Assembly: GCA_013003465.1 (NCBI GenBank)
Contig: JABDIZ010000153.1
Coordinates: 1 to 21,017 of the forward strand
DNA length: 21,017 nucleotides
Direction: 5' to 3'
Origin: Rhodothermaceae bacterium
Lineage (GTDB): Bacteria > Bacteroidota > Rhodothermia > Rhodothermales > Rubricoccaceae
Part shown: positions 14,619 through 21,017 of the stretch, in pieces
How the letters are laid out: the number at the start of each line of letters is the position of its first letter
How positions within the stretch are numbered: position 1 is the first letter of the stretch
Notes under the pieces: generated by a model
Told to the model about the DNA's origin: nothing
The model's database searches: none
The model's input: the letters and a program-made list of their open reading frames with translations, nothing else
Translations under genes and position numbers: made by a program

Positions 14619-15410
14619 GTGCACTACGGCGACTTCGAGATCCACGCGCTCCCCGAGGGACGCTTCACGGTCGGCTTCGACAAGGCCTTTGTCCCGTACG
14701 CCGAAGACTCGCCCTTTCCGAAAGCGACGCTCTTCATCTCGGTGTGCCCGTTCCTGGTCAAGACACCCTCCGAGATCCTCCTGCTCGACAGTGGCCTCGG
14801 TCAGTGGGCGAAAGGGCGCGGTGTAGACTTCCTCCTCAATGGGCTGGCCCAACACGGCGTCGCTCGCGAGGACGTGACCAAGGTGCTCCTTTCGCATCTG
14901 CATTTCGACCACGTCGGCGGGAGCATCGTCCCAGTCGGCGCGGAGTGGCAGCCTACGTTTCCGAACGCCGAGTATGTGGTGCAGCAGAACGAACTGACTG
15001 CGCCGTACGGCGAGGAGAGCGATGACGCACGAGAGGTCTTCGCCCCCACCGTTGAAGACACCGGCCAACTCGTGCTCGTCGAGGGGTCGGGCTTCCTGAC
15101 GGACGACATCGAGTACGTCCACACCGGCGGGCACACGCGCGATCACCAGGCGTTCCGCCTCCATACGGGCGGGCGCATGGTCGTCTTCGGCGGCGATGTG
15201 CTCCCGGCGGCGAACCAGCTCGGCCGCCGCTTTCTCGCCAAGTACGACTACGACGCCGAGCAGAGCCAGACCGAGCGCTCGCGCCTCGCGGAAGAAGCCG
15301 CTGAGCACGGGCACCTCCTCCTCTTCTATCACGGCACCGATGCCTACGCGGCCTTCGCAGAGTCGGCCGGACCGAAGGGCGGCTATCGCATTGAGCAGGT
15401 GGAGGTTTGA
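14619..15410 (+). CDS. Metallo-beta-lactamase-fold hydrolase
   Basis: Binuclear zinc hydrolase of 263 aa. The motif SHLHFDHVGG gives His93, His95, Asp97 and His98. Further ligands are His172 (GGHTRDHQ), Asp193 (FGGDVLP) and His238 (FYHGTD), so all are in place. The GGHTRDHQ context and overall layout resemble the AHL-lactonase-like/MBL group rather than glyoxalase II or true beta-lactamases, but the substrate cannot be inferred. No signal peptide: cytoplasmic. No in-frame ATG exists near the family start; GTG at 14619 (MHYGDFEIHALPEG) fits best and leaves an 89-nt gap after the EEP gene. A terminator follows at 15454-15490. Confidence 0.9.
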   Translation: MHYGDFEIHALPEGRFTVGFDKAFVPYAEDSPFPKATLFISVCPFLVKTPSEILLLDSGLGQWAKGRGVDFLLNGLAQHGVAREDVTKVLLSHLHFDHVGGSIVPVGAEWQPTFPNAEYVVQQNELTAPYGEESDDAREVFAPTVEDTGQLVLVEGSGFLTDDIEYVHTGGHTRDHQAFRLHTGGRMVVFGGDVLPAANQLGRRFLAKYDYDAEQSQTERSRLAEEAAEHGHLLLFYHGTDAYAAFAESAGPKGGYRIEQVEV

Positions 15411-15453
15411 GAACGACGGAGGGAAAGGACGAGAGTGTGGGAGGACAGAGGAC

Positions 15454-15490
15454 GGTGGACCGCGGAACATGTCCCTGGCCGCGGTCCACC
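15454..15490. terminator. Terminator between MBL-fold hydrolase and prmC
   Basis: Perfect 12-bp stem, arms 15454-15465 (GGTGGACCGCGG) and 15479-15490, 13-nt loop, followed on the plus side by CTTTC. It sits in the 83-nt gap of two convergent genes and can serve both. The 43 nt before it (15411-15453) are unusually purine-rich. Confidence 0.7.
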
Positions 15491-15493
15491 CTT

Positions 15494-16351
15494 TCACCGG
15501 ACGTAGCGCGCCGTGAGGATGCGCGGACGCCCGCTCAGGTCCGCCTTCAGCGTCGCCTCGGCGAACCCGGCGTCCCGGAACAGATCGCGGACGCCAAACC
15601 CGTGGTCGGCATGAGTCTCCACGACCACAAACCCACCGGGCTTGAGGAGCGTGGGAGCGAGGTCGGCGAGGCGCTGATAGAATCGCAGCGGGTCCTCGCC
15701 GGGCACGAAGAGCGCCGTCTCGGGCTCGTGATCGCGCACCTCGGGCTGGAGCGTGGCACGTTCGGTCTCTGGCACGTACGGCGGATTGGAGATGACGAGG
15801 TGGAAGGTCGGCGTCACGTCGTGCGCGAAGGCGGCATTGAGCACGTCGGTGTGCACAAGCGTGAGGGCGAGGTCCAGTCGCTCCGCGTTTTCCGCCGCAA
15901 CGGCGAGCGCGTCGGCAGAGACATCGCATGCGAACACTTCGGCACTGGGATGGCGGTCTTTGAGGGCCAGGGCAATAGCGCCGCTGCCGGTGCCGATGTC
16001 CAGAATCCACGGCGTCTCAAGACCATCAAGGTGCCCAAGGGCGGCCTCTACTACCTCTTCGGTTTCGGGCCGCGGGATCAGCACGGCAGGCGTCACACGC
16101 AGCCGGAGGCCGAAGAATTCCGCATAGCCGAGCACGTACTGAAGCGGCTCGCGGCGGAGCCGCCGAACGAGCAAGGCTTCGAGGTGCAGCTGCTCCCCTT
16201 CGGACACTGCCGCCTCGGGGTGCGCGTAGAGCATGGCCCGCGACACGCCGAGTACGTCTTCGAGCAGCCATTCCGCGTTCCGACGGGCGTCTTCGATGCC
16301 CGCCTGCTCCAGTCGGGCCACAGCGTCGTTGAGCAGAGCAAGGCGCGTCAT
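15494..16351 (-). CDS. prmC: Peptide chain release factor N(5)-glutamine methyltransferase
   Basis: Methylates the Gln of the GGQ motif in release factors RF1 and RF2, improving translation termination. The 285-aa protein has the SAM-binding motif LDIGTGSG (117-124), the acidic residue in ACDVS and the catalytic NPPY at 189-192. The N-terminal helical domain (1-90) with the linker PLQYVLGYAEFFG is the PrmC signature, which separates it from PrmB-like and other N6-adenine enzymes. Start ATG at 16351. No prfA lies next to it, though the two genes are often adjacent. Confidence 0.96.
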   Translation of the reverse strand: MTRLALLNDAVARLEQAGIEDARRNAEWLLEDVLGVSRAMLYAHPEAAVSEGEQLHLEALLVRRLRREPLQYVLGYAEFFGLRLRVTPAVLIPRPETEEVVEAALGHLDGLETPWILDIGTGSGAIALALKDRHPSAEVFACDVSADALAVAAENAERLDLALTLVHTDVLNAAFAHDVTPTFHLVISNPPYVPETERATLQPEVRDHEPETALFVPGEDPLRFYQRLADLAPTLLKPGGFVVVETHADHGFGVRDLFRDAGFAEATLKADLSGRPRILTARYVR

Positions 16352-16466
16352 AGAAGCGAACGAAGGAAAACGGACGAAGGCCGAACCGGAATTGGACCCG
16401 ACAATATCAGCATCTCCACGCTCTTTCGCACAGTGCCCCTCTCTCGTCCCCTACGCCCTTCGCTCC

Positions 16467-17264
16467 ATGCATTTCTATCGCGCCCGCACCGTCCTCATCA
16501 CCGGGGCTTCCAGCGGGATTGGCGAGGCGATGGCTCGCCTGCTCGCCCCGCACCGCCCGCATCTGCTCCTCGTTGCCCGCTCGGAAGAGATACTGGAAGC
16601 ACTCGCCGCGGACTGCCGTGCTGAGGGTGCTCGGGCCGATGTGTTCGTCCATGACCTCGCCGAGCCGGGCGCAGCGCAAGCCCTGTTCGACCGCGTCACG
16701 GCGGCCGGACACCACGTGGACGTGCTCATCAACAACGCGGGCTTTGGCAAGCTGGGTGCCTTTGTCGACTACCCGGCGGCAACCTACGAGCAGATGGTGA
16801 CGCTCAACGTGACCACGCTCACAGCGCTGACGCGTCTGTTTCTGGAGCCGATGGTCAAGCGTCAGTCAGGCGGTATTCTGAACGTGGCCAGCCTCGCGGC
16901 CTACCTTCCGGCCCCCTACTTCACGGTGTATGCCGCCACCAAGGCGTACGTTTTCTCGTTTACGGAAGCGCTGCACGCCGAACTCAAGCGCTCGGGCGTT
17001 CACCTCACCGCGCTCGCCCCTGGCCCGGTCGCGACGAACTTCGCCGGGGCGGCGGACATGAAGTACCTCGTTGGCGGTCCGGCCATTTCTGCTGAAAGGG
17101 CGGCCCGAGCTGGGTTGGAGGCCCTCGCTCGGAACCAACGGGCAGTCCTGCCCAGTCTGCTTACCAAAGTGACGGCCTGGGCGACACGCCTCGTGCCCAA
17201 AACCCCCACGCTGGCCATCACAGGCCGACTCATCAGACGCGCCAGCACGCAGCCCACGTTCTAG
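16467..17264 (+). CDS. Short-chain dehydrogenase/reductase
   Basis: Classical SDR of 265 aa using NAD(P)H; substrate not known. TGASSGIG cofactor motif at 12-19, NNAG at 88-91, catalytic Ser141, Tyr154 and Lys158 (YAATK). After the core, LAPGPVATNF and the late segment resemble the DltE/YqjQ group of short-chain enzymes acting on lipids or steroids, but this is not firm. The C-terminal tail (TKVTAWATRLVPKTP... to residue 265) has an amphipathic or membrane-touching helix. Start ATG 16467 is the family start (MHFYRARTVLITGASSG). Its TAG shares the palindrome CTAG with the acylphosphatase stop. Confidence 0.92.
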   Translation: MHFYRARTVLITGASSGIGEAMARLLAPHRPHLLLVARSEEILEALAADCRAEGARADVFVHDLAEPGAAQALFDRVTAAGHHVDVLINNAGFGKLGAFVDYPAATYEQMVTLNVTTLTALTRLFLEPMVKRQSGGILNVASLAAYLPAPYFTVYAATKAYVFSFTEALHAELKRSGVHLTALAPGPVATNFAGAADMKYLVGGPAISAERAARAGLEALARNQRAVLPSLLTKVTAWATRLVPKTPTLAITGRLIRRASTQPTF

Positions 17265-17563
17265 TAGTATTCGACGGAGAAGGTCTTGAACCGCCCCGTG
17301 GCAGGCTCCCAGCGGGCATCGACTTCCTCGACCTCGGCGGCCGCAGGCCCCTCGCCCAGCGCTTCGAGAAACTGCTCCAGGCGATCCCGTGACCCTTCCG
17401 CTGCGATTGAGACAGTGCCCTCGGGGTCGTTGCGAACCCACCCGACGAGGCCGAGCCGACGCGCGGCTTGCCGTGTGAAGTAGCGAAAGCCAACGGCCTG
17501 CACGTTCCCACAGACCTCGGCGATGAGGCGTTCACGGGTCTCGGTCGTAGGCGGGGCAGACAT
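17261..17563 (-). CDS. Acylphosphatase
   Basis: Small enzyme of 100 aa that hydrolyses carboxyl-phosphate bonds such as acetyl phosphate. Family motif GNVQAVGFRYF holds catalytic Arg27, and GWVRNDPEGTV holds catalytic Asn45; both are intact. The common VQGVGFR reads VQAVGFR here, a mild variation. The start at 17563 (MSAPPTTETR) is the only ATG giving normal length; an upstream open frame reaching 17740 crosses the hydroxylase terminator and is rejected. The gene overlaps the stop codon of the convergent SDR by 4 nt. Confidence 0.94.
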   Translation of the reverse strand: MSAPPTTETRERLIAEVCGNVQAVGFRYFTRQAARRLGLVGWVRNDPEGTVSIAAEGSRDRLEQFLEALGEGPAAAEVEEVDARWEPATGRFKTFSVEYY

Positions 17564-17660
17564 GGGGTGTGGTGGATTGGCGATGCGAGAGAGTAGTAAA
17601 GCTGCCGCCCGCATGCAAGCGCTTCCGCAGGAACCCGTACAAACGGCGAGGGCCTCCACG

Positions 17661-17690
17661 AAAAACCGCCCGGAGCTGGCCCCGGGCGGT
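17661..17690 (-). terminator. Intrinsic terminator of phenylalanine hydroxylase gene
   Basis: On the minus strand a 9-bp stem ACCGCCCGG / CCGGGCGGT (arms 17682-17690 and 17665-17673, 8-nt loop) is followed by a run of T (17665-17661 as A on the plus strand). It starts 25 nt after the hydroxylase stop. Canonical. Confidence 0.9.
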
Positions 17691-17714
17691 CCACGTCGTC
17701 TGAGGACGATGCAC

Positions 17715-18554
17715 TCAGTTGGCGAGGAGCCCTCGTTCAACGGCCCAGCCGCGGAATCCGTCTACAAGTTGCTCGAATGAGTCGAGCACGTACAGGATGG
17801 GCTGGAGGTGCCAGACATCGTAATCCTGATTGATGACAGCCTGCACATCGAAGGGGCGCTGGTCCACGGCATCGGAGAGGGCGTGCCCCACTTCGTTCTT
17901 CGAGGAGAGAATGCCCGCTCCGAAGATGCGCATACCCTGGGGCTGCTGAATCAGGCCAAACTCGACGGTGAACCAGTGGAGCCGTTCGAGCGACTGCCGG
18001 TCCTGTCCTTCCGCGTTGAGCGCCGCCTGACCGAAAAGATTATAGAAGTCCGCAAACGCGGGCTCGGTCAGCATCGGCATGTGGCCGAACATGTCGTGGA
18101 AGCAGTCCGGCGCGGGCGTGTAGTCGAGTTCGGCGGTGCCGCGGATGTAGTCGGTCGAGGGGAAAAGACGACGGCTGAGCAGCCCGAAGAAATCGCGCTC
18201 GTGCAGGAGGCCCGGGATGCGGGCGATCTTCCAGCCTGTGGCCGCCTCCATGTTGCGCGAGAGGTCGCGCAGCGCCGGGATCCGGTCGGGCGTCATGCCG
18301 AGCGTCGCGACGCCCTCACGGAAGGCCTCACTAGCCTTGCCTTGCAGCAGGCCCATCTGCCGCTCGAAGAGGAAGCGCCAGTTGGCGTGGTCCTCCTCAG
18401 GATACTCGGGCGTCACGATCTCATCACCGACGGGCGGTGGACCGTCGAGATTCTGCGGAATGCAGCGCGGGTCGATGTCTTCGGCGCCTGCCTTCTCGTA
18501 GGCAGACAGCGGCGCGTCTTCGGTAGCAGGAGCGGAGGCGTTGGGATCCATCAT
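17715..18554 (-). CDS. phhA: Phenylalanine 4-monooxygenase
   Basis: Non-heme iron, tetrahydropterin-dependent hydroxylase converting phenylalanine to tyrosine. The 279-aa protein is the single catalytic-domain bacterial type with no ACT regulatory domain. Iron ligands form the 2-His-1-Glu triad: His153 and His158 (CFHDMFGHMP) and Glu198 (FTVEFGL). The opening is acidic and Pro-rich and probably disordered. Two ATGs are adjacent (18554 and 18551); either may be used. The usual pterin-4a-carbinolamine dehydratase partner is not in the window. It has its own promoter box and terminator, so it appears monocistronic. Confidence 0.96.
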   Translation of the reverse strand: MMDPNASAPATEDAPLSAYEKAGAEDIDPRCIPQNLDGPPPVGDEIVTPEYPEEDHANWRFLFERQMGLLQGKASEAFREGVATLGMTPDRIPALRDLSRNMEAATGWKIARIPGLLHERDFFGLLSRRLFPSTDYIRGTAELDYTPAPDCFHDMFGHMPMLTEPAFADFYNLFGQAALNAEGQDRQSLERLHWFTVEFGLIQQPQGMRIFGAGILSSKNEVGHALSDAVDQRPFDVQAVINQDYDVWHLQPILYVLDSFEQLVDGFRGWAVERGLLAN

Positions 18555-18597
18555 AGCAGGACGAACGAAGGCGTAACAGGGGAAGAGGGTGTTTGTA

Positions 18598-18610
18598 GCA
18601 AGCTACGATG
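18598..18610 (-). promoter_or_regulatory. Possible promoter box of phhA
   Basis: CATCGTAGCTTGC on the minus strand, 43 nt before the first ATG. Its first 12 bases equal the box upstream of the amylase gene (6193-6204), and its core is TAGCTTGC. No clear -33 element. Confidence 0.4.
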
Positions 18611-18627
18611 GCTCACCAGATCGAGGC

Positions 18628-18861
18628 TCAGTGCGGAGGCTCTACAGTCTTTTTCTGTTCCTTGCCGCGCGTAGCGAGGAAGGCATAGGCCAGTACAGCG
18701 GCCACGAGCCCGCCGCCAATCGTAACGATCCAGTTGGTGCTCTCATCCACACTCCAGCGCGGCGTAAGGATGGCGAGCAGCATGATGGCGACGAGCGCCG
18801 CCCCAAGGCTGGCAAAGAGAGCAACGGCATTGAAGGGGCGCGGAGCAGGAGAATTGGACAT
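18628..18861 (-). CDS. Small two-helix membrane protein
   Basis: Product of 77 aa with no recognised family. Two hydrophobic segments, about residues 13-33 (NAVALFASLGAALVAIMLLA) and 44-63, with charged ends, suggest a membrane protein with both termini on the same side. It ends in a Lys/Glu-rich tail (RGKEQKKTVEPPH). It starts 18 nt after the stop of the next small membrane gene (18880-19089), so the pair is probably one transcript. No function can be named. Confidence 0.75.
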   Translation of the reverse strand: MSNSPAPRPFNAVALFASLGAALVAIMLLAILTPRWSVDESTNWIVTIGGGLVAAVLAYAFLATRGKEQKKTVEPPH

Positions 18862-18879
18862 GGTGCGACGAGAGGTGAG

Positions 18880-19089
18880 TTAGAGACCGCCCCGGTCGGT
18901 CAGCCACTGGGCGAGCCAGAGCACGCCTGCGAGCAGCAGCACCGCCCCGAGCGCGAACGTGGCGCGCAGCAACCCGTCCGGCGTCCACTGATCGAAATGC
19001 TGATAGCCGAGCACCGTCCAGAACACGTATGTGAACGCCGCGATGCCGAGCCCGAAGGGCAGCACGAGTTTGTAGAACGGCTGCTTCAT
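18880..19089 (-). CDS. Small two-helix membrane protein
   Basis: Product of 69 aa, not recognised. Two hydrophobic segments, about residues 9-27 (LPFGLGIAAFTYVFWTVLG) and 42-61 (RATFALGAVLLLAGVLWLAQ), with the linker YQHFDQWTPDGLL between. It is paired with the 77-aa gene just downstream. The 138 nt between it and the thioredoxin-fold gene hold no convincing gene or hairpin that I can support. Confidence 0.72.
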   Translation of the reverse strand: MKQPFYKLVLPFGLGIAAFTYVFWTVLGYQHFDQWTPDGLLRATFALGAVLLLAGVLWLAQWLTDRGGL

Positions 19090-19227
19090 CGGACGCGCAC
19101 GCAGCAGAGGACCGAGCGGAAGGCTGCAAACGGAGCGCCGCGGCTTCGGGTTTCTTCCTGCGGCGCCCCGGGTAGAGGGCGTTGAGGGTTAGAGTTCTAG
19201 GCGAGCGAGAGCGAACGCGGCGCCCTC

Positions 19228-19797
19228 TTAGGTCTTCCACTTGATGTTGCAGCCCATCGACGGGATCTGCTCGCCGGTCACGGCGCCCTCCGAGAGGAGT
19301 TGTTCGATGGCGTCGCGCAGGTCGGTGGTCGTGGGCTCGCGGCCCGGGCGACCGTCATCGAGACGGCCGCGGTAGACGAGCCGACGGTCGCGATCGAAGA
19401 GGTAGAAGTCGGGCGTGCAGGCTGCATCGTAGGCCTGCGCAACCGCCTGGCTCTCGTCGTAGAGGTACGGGAAGGAGTAGCCTTTCTGCGCCGCGCGCGC
19501 CGCCATGTTGTCGAATGAATCGGCTGGATACGTCTCGACGTCATTGGACGAGATGGCGACCGTCGCCACGCCGCACGGCGCCATCTCGCGCGCGAGGGCG
19601 ATCACTCGATCCTCCACCGCCACGGCATACGGACAGTGGTTGCACGTGAACACGACGAGCAGCGCGTTGGCATCGGCGTAATCCGCGAGCGAGCGGCGCC
19701 CCTCGGCACGGTTGTCTACATCGGGATTGGCCGCGGGCAGATCGAAGGCTGGGGCCTCGGTGCCGAGCGGCAACATGGTGGACGGAGTCAGGGCCAT
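19228..19797 (-). CDS. Thioredoxin-fold redoxin family protein
   Basis: Product of 189 aa of the AhpC/TSA-redoxin type (DUF-like thioredoxin-family proteins found widely in Bacteroidota). Active-site pair Cys52 and Cys55 is in FTCNHCPYA, the CxxC of a thioredoxin-like site with an unusual NH between. The context before it (GTEAPAFDLP) and after (AISSNDVETYPADSFDNM) matches peroxiredoxin-like resolving folds. No signal peptide is visible, so it is probably cytoplasmic. It lies 32 nt downstream of the GH3 gene on the same strand and may be co-transcribed with it. Exact reaction is unknown. Confidence 0.88.
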   Translation of the reverse strand: MALTPSTMLPLGTEAPAFDLPAANPDVDNRAEGRRSLADYADANALLVVFTCNHCPYAVAVEDRVIALAREMAPCGVATVAISSNDVETYPADSFDNMAARAAQKGYSFPYLYDESQAVAQAYDAACTPDFYLFDRDRRLVYRGRLDDGRPGREPTTTDLRDAIEQLLSEGAVTGEQIPSMGCNIKWKT

Positions 19798-19829
19798 AGC
19801 GAGGGTTGAGTGGAGAAGGTCGAATGCGG

Positions 19830-21017
19830 TCAGAGGCTGCGCTCGGCGAGTACCTCAGCGAGGGCACGCTGGGAGGTGGGCACGTCGGAGTAGGCGCAGA
19901 GGCGGGCGATGGCCCCCTCGTAGCCTTCGAGGCCACGCGGGCTGCCGAGCGCGGCCAGCACCGTTGGCTTGAGCTTCACGAGCGTTTGCACAAAGCGCCG
20001 CTCGCGTGCCGCCAGCCCGAAGCTGTGCCACGCCGCCGGTTTGACGATCACCGCCACGACCAGCCGCTCCGCTTCGCGCGCCTCGACGAGCAACTGCTCG
20101 AAAGGCTCGTCTTCCTCGTCGTGGAAGGGCTCCAGTTCGCGGTAAGCGGCATCCGGGAAGTGCAGGCGGAGGGCATCGCCGAAGGGCAGTTCCTCGGGCT
20201 CGTTGGGAGCAGGCGCCGGTTTGACGAGGATGGCGAGCACGCCTTCGCCCGTCCCCAGATCCGGCAGCGTGCCCTCCATGCGGCGAATAGAGGACCGCGC
20301 CACATGTGCGGCGGCCTCAGCATGATCGGCCGCCCCGACGACGCTCGGGGGATAGGCGAGCGATGGATCGCGGAAGACCCCATCTCCGAAGCGATCCCGG
20401 AGCCGTTGGCGCAGACGACCCGTGCGTGTCCAGGCCGCATCCACCACGGCTTCGTCGAGGCGACCGTCCTCCACGGCCCGCGTCACGCCTTCGATCACGC
20501 CCACCGGATCCTTGGTGTCGAGGAGCAAATCCACGCCCGCGCTGAGCAGGTCCACGGCCACATCGGCCTCAGTCATGGTGTCGTCCTGGATGCCGCCCAT
20601 GTGGAGGCTGTCCGTAATAACAACCCCCTCGAACCCGAGTTCATCCCGCAGTAGCTCGTGGAGGATGGGGCGCGACCGCGTGGCGGGCTGCCCGGAGGGA
20701 TCGAGGCCGGGGTAGCTGACGTGCGCCGTCATCAGGAGGTCGGTGCCCGCCGCGATGGCGGCCTGGAACGGCGGCAGATCGTAGGCACGCGTTTCCTCGG
20801 CCGGATCGTCCACGGCTGGGAGCATGGCGTGCGAGTCCTCGTGCGTGTTGCCGTGCCCGGGAAAGTGCTTCGCCGTCGTGAGCAGTCCGGCCTCACGCGC
20901 CGCCTCGACGTACGCCTGCACGAGCCGTTCGACCGTCGCCGTTTCGGTGCCAAACGCACGCGTGGCGATGATGGGGTTGCGCGGGTTGCGATTCACATCG
21001 GCCACCGGGCCGAAGAC
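19830..21017 (-). CDS. GH3 beta-N-acetylhexosaminidase-like protein, 5' end cut by window edge
   Basis: Glycoside hydrolase family 3, closest in motifs to NagZ-type beta-N-acetylhexosaminidases; the C-terminal 395 residues are visible. The frame is open to the edge and reads FGPVADVNRNP there, the usual N-terminal barrel segment, so an ATG/GTG inside the window is not the start. KHFPGHGNTHEDSH matches the NagZ acid/base loop with the Asp-His pair, and VITDSLHMGG carries the nucleophile Asp. The region after about residue 270 continues as a second GH3-type domain (VLAALGSPRGLEGYEGAIARL), which NagZ of proteobacteria lacks. Role in peptidoglycan turnover is inferred. Confidence 0.92.
   Translation of the reverse strand, partial: VFGPVADVNRNPRNPIIATRAFGTETATVERLVQAYVEAAREAGLLTTAKHFPGHGNTHEDSHAMLPAVDDPAEETRAYDLPPFQAAIAAGTDLLMTAHVSYPGLDPSGQPATRSRPILHELLRDELGFEGVVITDSLHMGGIQDDTMTEADVAVDLLSAGVDLLLDTKDPVGVIEGVTRAVEDGRLDEAVVDAAWTRTGRLRQRLRDRFGDGVFRDPSLAYPPSVVGAADHAEAAAHVARSSIRRMEGTLPDLGTGEGVLAILVKPAPAPNEPEELPFGDALRLHFPDAAYRELEPFHDEEDEPFEQLLVEAREAERLVVAVIVKPAAWHSFGLAARERRFVQTLVKLKPTVLAALGSPRGLEGYEGAIARLCAYSDVPTSQRALAEVLAERSL

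Noticed and set aside
14526..16010. 494-codon minus-strand frame across the MBL-fold gene and the prmC 3' end
   Set aside because: It overlaps two genes with clear catalytic motifs and shows only arginine- and proline-rich low-complexity sequence.
1..21017. Mobile element, CRISPR array or tRNA genes
   Set aside because: I saw no transposase or integrase motifs, no regular direct repeats and no tRNA T-loop other than that of tmRNA on either strand.

Overview
This is a GC-rich, gene-dense stretch of bacterial chromosome carrying mostly housekeeping and cell-envelope genes. The best guess is a member of the Bacteroidota/Rhodothermota, close to Rhodothermales (Salinibacter/Rubricoccus-like). The reasons are: a 31-residue Lys/Arg-rich AURKAIP1/COX24-type ribosomal protein typical of Bacteroidota; start codons that mostly lack a Shine-Dalgarno sequence and follow pyrimidine-rich leaders; repeated TAnnTTG(C)-like boxes upstream of genes that resemble the Bacteroidota -7 element; and a tmRNA whose tag reads ANDYSYALAA. 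No taxon can be proved from this window alone. I see no insertion sequence, integrase, phage, CRISPR array, tRNA or rRNA.

Layout. 1-3986 (minus strand): M1 metallopeptidase lipoprotein (cut by the left edge), enoyl-ACP reductase fabI, a single-domain response regulator and an inositol-monophosphatase-family enzyme. 4043-6159: a lipoprotein of unknown function meets a GH13 alpha-amylase lipoprotein tail to tail. 6231-7888 (plus): biotin ligase birA and type III pantothenate kinase coaX. 7892-10108 (minus): uridine kinase udk, yaaA, a YtxH-like protein and the 31-aa ribosomal protein. 10109-10600 has no convincing gene but holds a chain of hairpins ending in a strong plus-strand terminator, a candidate non-coding RNA. 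10601-11077: a small lipoprotein. 11154-11524: tmRNA (ssrA).

11581-12444 (minus): dapF. 12536-15410 (plus): a PhoH-like ATPase, a secreted endonuclease/exonuclease/phosphatase-fold protein and a metallo-beta-lactamase-fold hydrolase. 15494-16351 (minus): prmC. 16467-17264 (plus): a short-chain dehydrogenase. 17261-17563 (minus): acylphosphatase. 17715-18554 (minus): phenylalanine 4-hydroxylase with its own terminator. 18628-19089 (minus): two tiny two-helix membrane proteins. 19228-21017 (minus): a thioredoxin-fold protein and a GH3 beta-hexosaminidase-like gene cut by the right edge.

How they connect. Several genes serve cofactor and envelope supply (biotin attachment, CoA, fatty-acid elongation, diaminopimelate, possibly peptidoglycan turnover by GH3). 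Two others bear on translation quality control and termination (tmRNA, PrmC). No multi-gene defence, secondary-metabolite or mobile system was found. The most unusual material is non-coding: the hairpin-rich 10131-10537 region, the two perfect inverted repeats ahead of fabI, the apparently leaderless starts of the IMPase and birA genes, and convergent genes whose stop codons share a palindrome.
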